From Paracoccus sp. IB05 (GTDB lineage: Bacteria; Pseudomonadota; Alphaproteobacteria; Rhodobacterales; Rhodobacteraceae): a DNA stretch of 45,687 bases. Positions 1-7,889 of the stretch are shown here, one piece after another. The DNA is taken from assembly GCF_016405985.1 (NCBI RefSeq), contig NZ_JAEFCF010000042.1, positions 1 to 45,687 of the forward strand, in the 5' to 3' direction. Numbering within the stretch: position 1 is the stretch's first letter; each line of letters begins with the position of its first letter. The notes under the pieces were generated by a model. It did not search any database, was not told the DNA's origin, and worked only from the letters and a program-made list of their open reading frames with translations. The translations under genes and the position numbers were made by a program.

Positions 1-453
1 GCCTCCTTGCCTCAAAGTTAGCGAAGAAGGCGTCCACGAAACATGGGGCTATTCACCTTGGCGGTGTAGCCATAGCGCGTCGAGGTCCAGCCGATGCTGT
101 CGGGCGGCTCCGGCACGGCCGCTTCCGGCCCGATCCGGATGCGGTGCTGGCGCATAGGCGGTGGTCGGTGATGCTGCCCTGCGCCTTTGCGATGTGGACT
201 GCGCGGCGGTGGCAATCGGAAACCGGAGCGCAGGATAAGCGCGCATGAGGCGCGGCATTCCAATGGCAGTGCAAAGCCAGAGGACAGGCACAAACTCTCT
301 GCGCCATTCCGGTTGGACCGATCAAAGCTGGCATCTGTTTGCGCAGTCACTGATTGGCAAACATCCGGATTCCCGACACAGCCTACAGGTCCTCAGCACA
401 AATGTAATGCGAACACCTGGACGCTCTGAACTGATCCGCGCGGCCGGGTTACG
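1..453. other. No convincing gene; possible remnant
   Basis: I find no gene that I can support here. On the minus strand a short stretch at about 18-130 reads like a protein C-terminus (it includes the residues GWTSTRYGYTAKVNSPMF), but the frame loses protein character upstream. It is therefore either a decayed gene or chance. The adjacent lipoprotein operon ends at 454, so this is the downstream flank of that operon. Confidence 0.35.
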
Positions 454-744
454 TCAGGTCTTTGAGAGGCAGCGATAGGTCACATCAAAGCCAAAGGTCG
501 ATTTCTGTTCCATTCTGCTCAGAACAGCATGCCTGTCTGAACGCGCACATTCACTTTGCGCCAGCAAGTCATAGCGCTCGGGCGGGCTCTTTCGCGTGGC
601 GTCGATCAGCCCGTGCAGCACAACCCCATCGGCGGTGCTTCGCAGAATTCTCACCGGCTCTTCGGGCCTGGGGCTGCTGACACAGGCCGCCTGTGTTGCG
701 GCAAGCATGGCAAGCAGCGGCAGTCGGATCAGGGTCCTGGTCAT
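454..744 (-). CDS. Small putative lipoprotein, function unknown
   Basis: A 96-residue protein with a basic start, a hydrophobic segment and a cysteine at about residue 21 (LAATQAAC). This suggests lipid attachment after signal peptidase II cleavage, although Gln at the -3 position is not a classic lipobox residue. The mature part is small and charged and I recognise no domain. The ATG at 744 has a GAGG ribosome-binding site 8 bases upstream. It is the last gene of a four-gene operon and begins 13 bases after the stop of the exported amide hydrolase gene, so it is probably co-translated with that gene. A role in the envelope beside the hydrolase and beta-barrel is inference from position only. 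Confidence 0.7.
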   Translation of the reverse strand: MTRTLIRLPLLAMLAATQAACVSSPRPEEPVRILRSTADGVVLHGLIDATRKSPPERYDLLAQSECARSDRHAVLSRMEQKSTFGFDVTYRCLSKT

Positions 745-757
745 GCTGATACCTCAC

Positions 758-1804
758 TCATTCGGCAGGTTCGAAACGGAAAGGCTCTGCAGCGACAAAC
801 TCTGCCGAGACCTCGCCCGAGCGGATGCTGCCCATATCCACGCCCAGATCCAGCTGACGTACACCGCTGTCCCTGGTAAAATCCAGCTGCTTCAGATCAA
901 CCCAGAACACATTGGGCGAGATCGCGGATTCGACATAGAACAGCCGGTCCTTCTGATCCGCCACCACCCGCCAGCGTGTGGTCGAAAGGTTCGGCGCATC
1001 CGGGGTCGAGATCCCATAAGGCACCGAGGCATTGCGGATCACGCTGAAGGCCGCTGCCGCAGCCTCGCGCGGGTCATCCGATTGCACGACCATGTCGATA
1101 TAGGTGCCGGCGCGCACGAAACGGTCAGCGGCGCGGGTGGTGCCGGGCAGCACCTCGCGCGGGTTGACACCCTTCCAGTAGGAGGCCAGCGCGAGTTGCG
1201 CATCATAAGGCGGGTCATTGGTCATGACGTTGAATTCGGGCCCGTGATGGATCACCAGTTCGCCATTGAGCCATTCCAGAATGGCACTGTCACCGCTCGC
1301 ATCCGACAAAGACAGATGCACGGTCGTCAGCCGCCCCGGCTGCATCGGCACGTCCCTGGTCAGGACATGGAAGGGCTGCGCCTCCAGATCCTTCACCGCC
1401 TCGGCAACGGTTGCGTAATTGTCCATGAAATACTGCGCCCAGAGGGACAGCGACATCTGCGGCGTCTGGCCGTCATCCTCAGGGTATTCCGAGCTGACCA
1501 GCCAGAGCATATTGGCAACCAGCCCCGCCTCGTTCATGCCGTCGACGGTGGAGATGTCATAGCCCGAGACGATCAGGCTGCCATATTTCGAGGTCCATTC
1601 CAGCGAGCGCGGACCTGCCTCGCCAGTGCGGGTCATGCCGCGCGGAAAGACCCATAGATTCGAGACCATCGGCAGGCTCCAGTCCATGGACCGTGCGGTC
1701 AGGACGCGCCCCTCCGGCCCGTGATAGACCACGCGGGTGCAGGCATCGGCAATCGGCGCGGCCGCCACGGCGAGAGAAAGCGCCAGGACAAGGGTTCTGA
1801 ACAT
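758..1804 (-). CDS. Exported choloylglycine hydrolase / penicillin V acylase family amidase
   Basis: This is an Ntn-hydrolase that cleaves linear C-N amide bonds; family members act on bile salts, penicillin V or N-acyl homoserine lactones. A Sec signal peptide ends at ADA, so processing would expose the nucleophilic Cys (CTRVVYHG) as the new N-terminus. The expected Arg and Asp follow in TARSMDW, the Asn in MTNDPPYD, and the late Arg in STTRWRV. All catalytic residues of the family therefore seem present. The start at 1804 is chosen because it gives the signal peptide and has GGAG upstream. The 348-residue length fits the family. It lies 10 bases after the beta-barrel gene and 13 before the lipoprotein gene. 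The substrate is not clear; periplasmic N-acyl amide hydrolysis is the safest reading. Confidence 0.85.
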   Translation of the reverse strand: MFRTLVLALSLAVAAAPIADACTRVVYHGPEGRVLTARSMDWSLPMVSNLWVFPRGMTRTGEAGPRSLEWTSKYGSLIVSGYDISTVDGMNEAGLVANMLWLVSSEYPEDDGQTPQMSLSLWAQYFMDNYATVAEAVKDLEAQPFHVLTRDVPMQPGRLTTVHLSLSDASGDSAILEWLNGELVIHHGPEFNVMTNDPPYDAQLALASYWKGVNPREVLPGTTRAADRFVRAGTYIDMVVQSDDPREAAAAAFSVIRNASVPYGISTPDAPNLSTTRWRVVADQKDRLFYVESAISPNVFWVDLKQLDFTRDSGVRQLDLGVDMGSIRSGEVSAEFVAAEPFRFEPAE

Positions 1805-1814
1805 CTCGATCTCC

Positions 1815-2540
1815 TCAGAATCGCCAGGTCGCGCCGAAAAGCGGCCCGCCCATGCGCATATCAAATTCGGTGCCGCCGCTTCGGTAATCGACATTCAGCT
1901 GGCGATAGCCAACCGAAAGCCAGAGAGTGTCATTCACCTCGTAATTCACCGTCACGAGAACCTGGCTGGTGCTTTCCGAGCCGACGCCAAAGCCGCCGAA
2001 ATCGGCATAGACCAGCGCAGACCATTGCGGGGCCAGCGCGATATTGGCGCGGGCCGCGAGGACCGGGTCGACGAAATCCTTGCCCGGCGAGGCCTGCATC
2101 ATTCCGCCAGCGACCGTGATGCTGCTTTTGATGCTCCAGGCACGTGCACCGGCCAGCAGATCAAGGGTAAAGGCCTCATTCTGCACCGCACGCCAGCCCG
2201 CGAGCAGGGTCAGCGAGCGCTGTGTCAGCTTTCCCTCTGCAGGCAGGCCCGGAGGCACATGGCCGGATTTCGAGCTGGATGACCAGCTCAGATCCCCCAT
2301 GAAGATCAGACGGTCGCGGCGCGCATAGCCCGAAAGGAAGAAGGCCCCGTCAAGATCATCGACGAGATCAGAAAAGCCCTTGTCGAAGGACAGGGTCGGA
2401 GCACCCGTAAAGGGGGTGATGTCGCCGCCAAAGCCTGCGGCCCAGACATAGGGGGTGACCTGGCGTGACCAGCCCTCGGCCAGAGCCGCGGTTGATCCAA
2501 GGGCGAGAATGGCCATAGCCCCCAGCAGGTTGCGGATCAT
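1815..2540 (-). CDS. Outer-membrane beta-barrel protein
   Basis: A 241-residue protein with a clear Sec signal (MIRNLLGAMAILALG, cleaved near ALA|EGW). Alternating polar/hydrophobic strands follow, and the protein ends in Trp-Arg-Phe; a C-terminal Phe is the recognition signal of the BAM complex. Aromatic residues flank many of the predicted strands. The start at 2540 has GGAG about 7 bases upstream and leaves an 8-codon alternative extension unused. The gene sits between the amidohydrolase (stop at 2551) and the amide hydrolase (start at 1804), so all are probably made from one transcript. It may form a pore for the substrate or product of those enzymes, but that is inference; the fold itself is well supported. 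Confidence 0.8.
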   Translation of the reverse strand: MIRNLLGAMAILALGSTAALAEGWSRQVTPYVWAAGFGGDITPFTGAPTLSFDKGFSDLVDDLDGAFFLSGYARRDRLIFMGDLSWSSSSKSGHVPPGLPAEGKLTQRSLTLLAGWRAVQNEAFTLDLLAGARAWSIKSSITVAGGMMQASPGKDFVDPVLAARANIALAPQWSALVYADFGGFGVGSESTSQVLVTVNYEVNDTLWLSVGYRQLNVDYRSGGTEFDMRMGGPLFGATWRF

Positions 2541-2550
2541 GTCATGCTCC

Positions 2551-3999
2551 TCACAAGGTATTTTTAAACAGGCGGCCATCCTTGAGGATCACCCTCAGAT
2601 TGCTGCTGTCAGAAAGCCAGTCGAGACCGGCCTCGGCATCGCCATCGACCACCAGAAGATCGGCCAGCGCCCCCTCGGCGATCACGCCCAGCCGTCCGTC
2701 ATAGGGCGCGCGTGCCCCCGACAGTGCCAGAAGATCCCCCGCCGCCCCGGTTGCCCGGTGCAGCGCCTCCAGCGGCGACATGAAACGGGCCAGCTTGGTC
2801 AGCTGTTTGGCCTGGGTTTCCCCGCCACCATAGAGAATATCCGTGCCGAACGCCCAGTTGACCTTGTGCTTGTCGGCCCATTCAAAGGCCCGCATTGTTC
2901 CTTCGGCCACCATCTTCTGTGCGGCGATGGCCTTGGGGTCAGTGTATTTATTCGCATCCTCGTCCGCCAGGAACGGCTGGATCGACCACCAGGTGCCATT
3001 ATCCGCCATCATGCGGACCGTATCCTCATCCGCCAGCTGGCCATGTTCGATCGATTTCACACCCGCTTTGATACAGCGCTGGATGCCAGCCGAGGTATAG
3101 ACATGGGCGCAGACATAGGTGCCCCAGTCGCTCGCGGCATCGACTGCGGCCCGCATCTCTTCCAGCGTGAACTGCAGCGATTCGAGCGGGTCATATTGCG
3201 AGGCCACACCGCCACCCGCAGTGATCTTGATCTGGCTTGCGCCTTTCATCAGCTGCTCGCGGGTGCGGCGCAGCACCTCGGGGACCCCGTCAGCCAGTGC
3301 CGACATGCCGGCTTTGGTCGCATAATCGGGCTGATCGACCGGCATCATCGGCAGCGTGTTCTGAAAACGGAAATCGCCATGGCCCGAGGTCTGGCTGATG
3401 ATCGCCCCGGCGGGGAAAATGCGCGGGCCGGTCACCACACCGCGATCCACCGCGGCCTGGAGGCCAAAGGCCGGTCCGCCGACATCGCGCACGGTGGTAA
3501 AGCCGCGCATCAGGGTCGCGCCTGCCTCTCTCCCCGCCATCAGATGCAGGAAGCCGATATCCTGGGTCATCGCAGCCAGCTGGCTGACCGAGGCAAGCGT
3601 CGTATGCCAATGGCTGTCGATCAGACCAGGAATGACAGTGCGCCCGCCACAATCGATCCGCTCGGCCTCTGCCGGACCCTGGCCCGCTGCCGGCAGCGCG
3701 GCAATCCGGCCGCCCTCAACCAGAATGTCGACGCCACTGTGCAGGCTCAGCGTTGTGCCGTCGAAATATTTCAGATTGGTCAGCAAAAGGGGCGCGCCCG
3801 CCGTCTGCGCCCGCAGCTCCTTTGGGGCAAGTCCAAAACCTGCAAACATCCCCACGACCGCCGCCATGCCTCCCAGCATCTGACGCCGGGAAATATCCGC
3901 CTCTATTCGGCGCATCGCTGTCAGAGTGTCCGGGCTCCCGCAATGGCAGAAATGCATCAGACCGTTATATGTGACGGCTTCAAAACAGGCGGTGCACAT
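2551..3999 (-). CDS. Tat-exported metal-dependent amidohydrolase
   Basis: A 482-residue amidohydrolase-superfamily protein resembling imidazolonepropionase-like and Xaa-Pro dipeptidase-like hydrolases. Metal-binding HxH appears as DSHWHT, further histidines occur in CAHVYT and KSIEHGQ, and the late catalytic Asp is in FGTDILYG. A twin-arginine motif (ISRRQMLGG) followed by a hydrophobic stretch indicates folded export by Tat. Unusually, about 35 residues precede the Tat motif and carry MCTACF and HFCHCG cysteine pairs. The ATG at 3999 has GGAG 7 bases upstream, which supports the long start; an internal Met at about residue 29 is the alternative. It is the first gene of the operon with a beta-barrel and an amide hydrolase, which suggests stepwise breakdown of an amide or peptide in the periplasm. 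Confidence 0.85.
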   Translation of the reverse strand: MCTACFEAVTYNGLMHFCHCGSPDTLTAMRRIEADISRRQMLGGMAAVVGMFAGFGLAPKELRAQTAGAPLLLTNLKYFDGTTLSLHSGVDILVEGGRIAALPAAGQGPAEAERIDCGGRTVIPGLIDSHWHTTLASVSQLAAMTQDIGFLHLMAGREAGATLMRGFTTVRDVGGPAFGLQAAVDRGVVTGPRIFPAGAIISQTSGHGDFRFQNTLPMMPVDQPDYATKAGMSALADGVPEVLRRTREQLMKGASQIKITAGGGVASQYDPLESLQFTLEEMRAAVDAASDWGTYVCAHVYTSAGIQRCIKAGVKSIEHGQLADEDTVRMMADNGTWWSIQPFLADEDANKYTDPKAIAAQKMVAEGTMRAFEWADKHKVNWAFGTDILYGGGETQAKQLTKLARFMSPLEALHRATGAAGDLLALSGARAPYDGRLGVIAEGALADLLVVDGDAEAGLDWLSDSSNLRVILKDGRLFKNTL

Positions 4000-5015
4000 A
4001 CGGTCACTCCGAGAGGCTAAAAGAATAGGTAAATCCGAAAGTTGAGCGATAAACTACCCGCACACCCCAGAAATGCAAACCAATTCTTGGGTCCGGATAA
4101 CCCGCGAGTACTGCCATCGGGACCCACCGGAACGCAGCTCGGATTTGCAGGCTGGCCAGGCCAATGTCGAACGACAGCAATATGGCAATGCAGCCTCTGC
4201 TGCGGCCCTCGACCCGCCGCACCCGGGCAGCCGGGCAGCCGGGCCAAAGGACAGTTTGTGAAGGCCGATGAGTATCGTTGCCCGGCGGTCCAGACGTCGC
4301 CGCATCGTACCACGACCGAGCACCAGGGTTTGCTTATGCGCCGCCAAGGCTACAGGAACGAGAGCGGGCTATCTACTTTTGCTGCACATTATGCCGCACG
4401 CGGATAATTTAAGCCATTGTTATTGAACTATTTTAGTAAAATTCTTCATGCTCTCACTGTCGTTCCCACAGTGGTACGCGGAATAGGATCGCCCTGGCCG
4501 GAATTGCTCGGAACAATCGCGCGCCCCGTGTTCGGGCTGGAGTCAGGCCGAACGTGCGATTTGTCGGGGCAACAGATTTTATCCGCTCATGCCTCAAAAA
4601 TGAAGCTTTCCCAAGCCCTTATGCCTGACCTGTTCGTCAGCCTGGCCGGCAGTCCCTACCGCTCGCTTAAGGTGACCGAAAACAGTGTCTGTTTTTCCGG
4701 CCAGGTGTCCGGCTGACCCGCCGACTGGTCGCAGTTCTGACCGGAGCCGGGGCGGAGGGTCTGATCTGTTGCGGCGGCAATAATTCCTTTGCGAGGCGCA
4801 GTTTTATGGCGCAGCCTCTCTGATCATGCTCTGCTGCCGGGACGGTCACGACCATGCGCGCCACGCGGCCAATATTGGCCGTAAGGTGACGATGCATCGC
4901 TCTGACCGGGAGCCGGCTGTGCTGGCCGAAGTGACAGAGGGCGGCCATAAAATCCGCCAATGTGGGTCGCTGCGGGCGGCAGAGGCGGTCATGGCCGCGA
5001 TCAGGAGGGAACAGA
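4000..5015. other. About 1 kb without a convincing gene
   Basis: This stretch is visibly less GC-rich than its neighbours, especially 4400-4460, and no frame shows the codon bias of the flanking genes. It must contain the promoter of the amidohydrolase operon (reading left from 3999) and of the epimerase (reading right from 5016). On the minus strand 4004-4190 could encode an aromatic beta-strand-like tail (GLHFWGVRVVY ... FTYSF), possibly a decayed outer-membrane protein. A tandem cagccggg repeat is at about 4232-4248. None of these is strong enough to call. Confidence 0.5.
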
Positions 5016-5882
5016 ATGGCGGAGAGGATCCGGCTTGAAAATGGCTCTGTCACAGCGGAAATCGCTATCATGGGGGCCGAGCTGCGGTCGTTGAAACAAG
5101 GCCCGCGCGAGGTTTTGTGGCAGGCCGACCCGGCGTTCTGGGGCCAGTCGAGCCCGCTTCTCTTCCCGATCTGTGGCCGGGCCATAGACAATCGCGTCAG
5201 CGTTGACGGGGTCGATTACCCGATGACCATCCATGGCTTCGCGATGGAAAGCCGGTTCACGCTGGTTGAAACCACTTCCGACAGCTGCACTTTCGCGCTC
5301 GAGGCCGATGAAACCAGCCGCCGTCTCTATCCTTTCGCGTTCCGGCTGGAGCAGAGCTACCGGCTGGCAGCCGACCGGCTTGACTGCCGGACACGGGTTG
5401 AAAATACCGGCGCGCGGCCGATGCCCTTCAGCTTTGGCTATCACCCCGGCTTTGCCCTGCCCTTGCCGGGTGTGACTGGCGCGCATGAGGTGCGGCTCCT
5501 GAACGGCGCCGCGCCCGCGCCTGCGGAACAGCGCGAGAATTTCCTGACCGGCGGGGAGATTGCCACACCATTTGACGCCGGGCGGCTCGCGATCCGGGAC
5601 GAGACCTTCTTCCCGTCCTCCTCGATCATCCTCGCCCGGGGCGCAGGCGAGGGGCTGTTTTACGGCGCGGGCAACCGGGGGCTGGTGATCCGCTGGCAGG
5701 GTCTGGAAAATCTGGTCCTCTGGCGCCCGCAGCAGGCCGGGTTTCTCTGTGTTGAGCCCTGGCAGGGCCTGCCCGGCCAGATTGGCGCCGGGCCAGAGCT
5801 GGCAGCGCGGCCCTTCAGCCTGACCCTCGCCCCGGGCGAGGCGCGGGAATTCGGGCTTACGGTCGATATGGCGGCGCTTTAA
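5016..5882 (+). CDS. Aldose 1-epimerase family protein
   Basis: A 288-residue cytoplasmic protein of the galactose mutarotase-like fold, which interconverts alpha and beta anomers of sugars or sugar phosphates. Visible family features are an early GAELRSL strand, the PICGR motif, His at about 73 in TIHGFA, and the GYHPGF motif at about 141-146 carrying a second active-site His. A Glu near the C-terminal third (CVEPWQG) is in the position of the catalytic base. The start at 5016 is preceded by AGGAGGGA with a 5-base spacing. The gene stands alone and converges on the ABC permease gene with only 8 bases between the stops. The short, divergent form suggests the YeaD/LacX-like branch; the actual sugar cannot be read. 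Confidence 0.85.
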   Translation: MAERIRLENGSVTAEIAIMGAELRSLKQGPREVLWQADPAFWGQSSPLLFPICGRAIDNRVSVDGVDYPMTIHGFAMESRFTLVETTSDSCTFALEADETSRRLYPFAFRLEQSYRLAADRLDCRTRVENTGARPMPFSFGYHPGFALPLPGVTGAHEVRLLNGAAPAPAEQRENFLTGGEIATPFDAGRLAIRDETFFPSSSIILARGAGEGLFYGAGNRGLVIRWQGLENLVLWRPQQAGFLCVEPWQGLPGQIGAGPELAARPFSLTLAPGEAREFGLTVDMAAL

Positions 5883-5890
5883 CCCCTGCC

Positions 5891-6817
5891 CTATCTGGCG
5901 CCGCGCTCAAAGCTTTCGCCAAGGGCTGCGGGCAGGCTTGCCTTGCGGCCGGCAACCAGCAGGACCAGCATGACCATGGCGAAGGGCAGCATCTGGATCA
6001 CATCGACCGGCACATTGACGCCTGCGACCTGCAGCGCGGTTGTCATCGAAAGGCTTGCGCCAAACAGGAGCGCGCCGCCCAGCACCCAGAGCGGCCGCCC
6101 CCGCGCCAGCATCGCAAGCACGATGGCGATGAATCCATTGCCATGGCTCATGAAAGGGATGAAGACACCCGCAACCGCGACCGACATGAAGGCCCCGCCA
6201 AGACCCGCCAATGCACCCGTGGTCAGCACCGCCAGCGCGCGGGTGCGGATCACATCGACGCCAGCCGCATCCAGCGCGGCCGGCTTGTCGCCCGCCGCCT
6301 GCAAAGCCGATCCGAGATGGGTCATGCGGTAGATCCAGGCGAAAACCGCCACCAGGATCACCGCAAGATAGACCACCGGATTATGGCTGAAAAACATCGG
6401 CCCGAGGATCGGGATCTCGGCGAGGCCGGGGATGCGCCAGCTCTGCATCCCGTCAAGCCTGGGATAGGATCGCGAGAATTGCACGAAATGCAGTAAAGCG
6501 GTGAGGCCCTGGACCAGCAGCGTCAGCGCGATGCCAATCACGATCTGGTTCAGCCCCAGGATGACGCAAAACACCACCATCAGGCTTGCCACCAGCGCCC
6601 CCGCCCCCGCACCGCCGGCAAAACCGACGGCGGAGCTGCCGCTGGCCCAGGCGGTGAGGAACCCGGCATAGGCCCCGGCGAGGATCATGCCCTCAAGGCC
6701 GATATTCAGCACGCCCGCCTTTTCCGAAAGCTGCTCACCGAGGCCCGCAAGCAATAGCGGGATCCCCGCCATGACGGCGCCAAGGAAAAGCGTGATGAGG
6801 AAGGTTTCCGTGAACAT
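5891..6817 (-). CDS. BMP-type ABC transporter permease (second subunit)
   Basis: An inner-membrane permease of 308 residues with about eight to nine hydrophobic helices, in the family that partners BmpA/PnrA-type binding proteins (YufQ-like). The N-terminal LSEKAGVLNIGLEGMILAGAY segment is the hallmark of this branch of BPD-transport-2 permeases. The start at 6817 is 7 bases after the stop of the other permease, so translation is probably coupled. It is the last of four transporter genes on the minus strand (binding protein, ATPase, permease, permease). Known substrates of the family are nucleosides and, in some bacteria, vitamins such as riboflavin. Here the neighbouring vitamin B6 genes make a B6 vitamer a candidate, which is inference. 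Confidence 0.9.
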   Translation of the reverse strand: MFTETFLITLFLGAVMAGIPLLLAGLGEQLSEKAGVLNIGLEGMILAGAYAGFLTAWASGSSAVGFAGGAGAGALVASLMVVFCVILGLNQIVIGIALTLLVQGLTALLHFVQFSRSYPRLDGMQSWRIPGLAEIPILGPMFFSHNPVVYLAVILVAVFAWIYRMTHLGSALQAAGDKPAALDAAGVDVIRTRALAVLTTGALAGLGGAFMSVAVAGVFIPFMSHGNGFIAIVLAMLARGRPLWVLGGALLFGASLSMTTALQVAGVNVPVDVIQMLPFAMVMLVLLVAGRKASLPAALGESFERGAR

Positions 6818-6824
6818 CAGGACC

Positions 6825-7889
6825 TCAGTCTCTCGCACGCGCGCGGCGGCGCTTGTCGGCATATTCGGCAAGGCCGAGGGTGATCAGCAACAGCGCCACG
6901 ATGACAAGCGAGAAGAAGCTCGGGACACCGAGGCGGCGCGCAGCACTTTCGCCGCCGATGGTCAGGGCGGAAAAGAGGAAGACATAGGCGATGGATCCGA
7001 ACCCGTTCAGCCGCGCCAGGAAGACCAGCGGCACCACGGTCAGGCTATAGGCCGGGTTCCAGTCGGCGCGCAGATTGCCTTGCGTTCCAAGGATATCGAC
7101 CGCGCCCGACAGGCCCGCAAGCGCGGCGGAAATCGCAAAGACCGCGATGGTCAGTTTCGGAACCGACAGCCCGGCATGGATCGCCGCGCGCGGGTTCGCC
7201 CCCACGACCCGCAAGCGCATCCCGAAGGCCGTCCGCGTCATCACCAGATGCACGAGGATCACCACGACCAGCCCGATGATCAGCCCCGAAGAAACCGTCG
7301 TGTCGAAAAGACGCGGCAGCCGTGCCTCGACCGGCAGCGTCCTTGTCTGCGGCGTGGTGGTGGCGGGGTCGAGGAACGCGAGCTTCACCAGCACATTGGC
7401 GAAAGAGACGCCCAGAAAGCTCATCATCAGCGTGGTGATGATCTCATTGATGCCCTGACAGGCCTTGAGGATCGCCGGCAGCACCGACCAGGCCGCGCCG
7501 ATCACCGCCCCGATGACAAGGCCCGTGGCCAGAACCAGCCAGACCGGCATACCGGCGGCAAACATCAGCGGCGTCAGCGCGGCGACCAGCACGGCGGCCA
7601 ACAGAAACTGCCCGTCACCGCCGAGGTTCCAGATCCCGGCCCGGAAGGCGACGATCAGGCTTGCCGCGATCAGAAGCAGCGGCCCCATTCGGGTCAGTGT
7701 CGCTTCCAGCCCCGAGGGTCTGAAAATCGAGCGTTCGACCACAAAAGCGTAATAATCCAGCGGGTTGACCCCCATCGCCATCAGGATCAGCGCGCCAAGC
7801 GCCAGCGCCGCCAGCAAAGGCCCGATCAAAAGGCCCAGCATCCAGAGCCAGTCGCGGCCCGGGGCAGCGGTCAGGGTTGTGTCGCTCAT
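6825..7889 (-). CDS. BMP-type ABC transporter permease (first subunit)
   Basis: A 354-residue polytopic membrane protein, YufP-like, with an N-terminal helix after a short polar leader and a run of helices typical of BPD-transport-2. Recognisable motifs are FRAGIWNLGGDGQFLLAA and LPAILKACQGINEIITTLMM, both conserved in nucleoside/BMP-type permeases. The start codon at 7889 overlaps the stop of the upstream ATPase gene by four bases (ATGA), so the two are translationally coupled. Together with the following permease it should form the heterodimeric channel. The specificity lies in the binding protein and channel and cannot be read from sequence alone. Confidence 0.92.
   Translation of the reverse strand: MSDTTLTAAPGRDWLWMLGLLIGPLLAALALGALILMAMGVNPLDYYAFVVERSIFRPSGLEATLTRMGPLLLIAASLIVAFRAGIWNLGGDGQFLLAAVLVAALTPLMFAAGMPVWLVLATGLVIGAVIGAAWSVLPAILKACQGINEIITTLMMSFLGVSFANVLVKLAFLDPATTTPQTRTLPVEARLPRLFDTTVSSGLIIGLVVVILVHLVMTRTAFGMRLRVVGANPRAAIHAGLSVPKLTIAVFAISAALAGLSGAVDILGTQGNLRADWNPAYSLTVVPLVFLARLNGFGSIAYVFLFSALTIGGESAARRLGVPSFFSLVIVALLLITLGLAEYADKRRRARARD

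Noticed and set aside
2455-4020. A 521-codon open frame on the plus strand
   Set aside because: It lies opposite the amidohydrolase gene and has no domain-like sequence.
4232-4248. Tandem cagccggg repeat
   Set aside because: Only two short copies in GC-rich DNA; no array or spacer structure, so it is not a CRISPR or a functional repeat.
4417-4716. A 99-codon plus-strand frame in the low-GC stretch
   Set aside because: No ribosome-binding site, no local codon bias and no recognisable motif.
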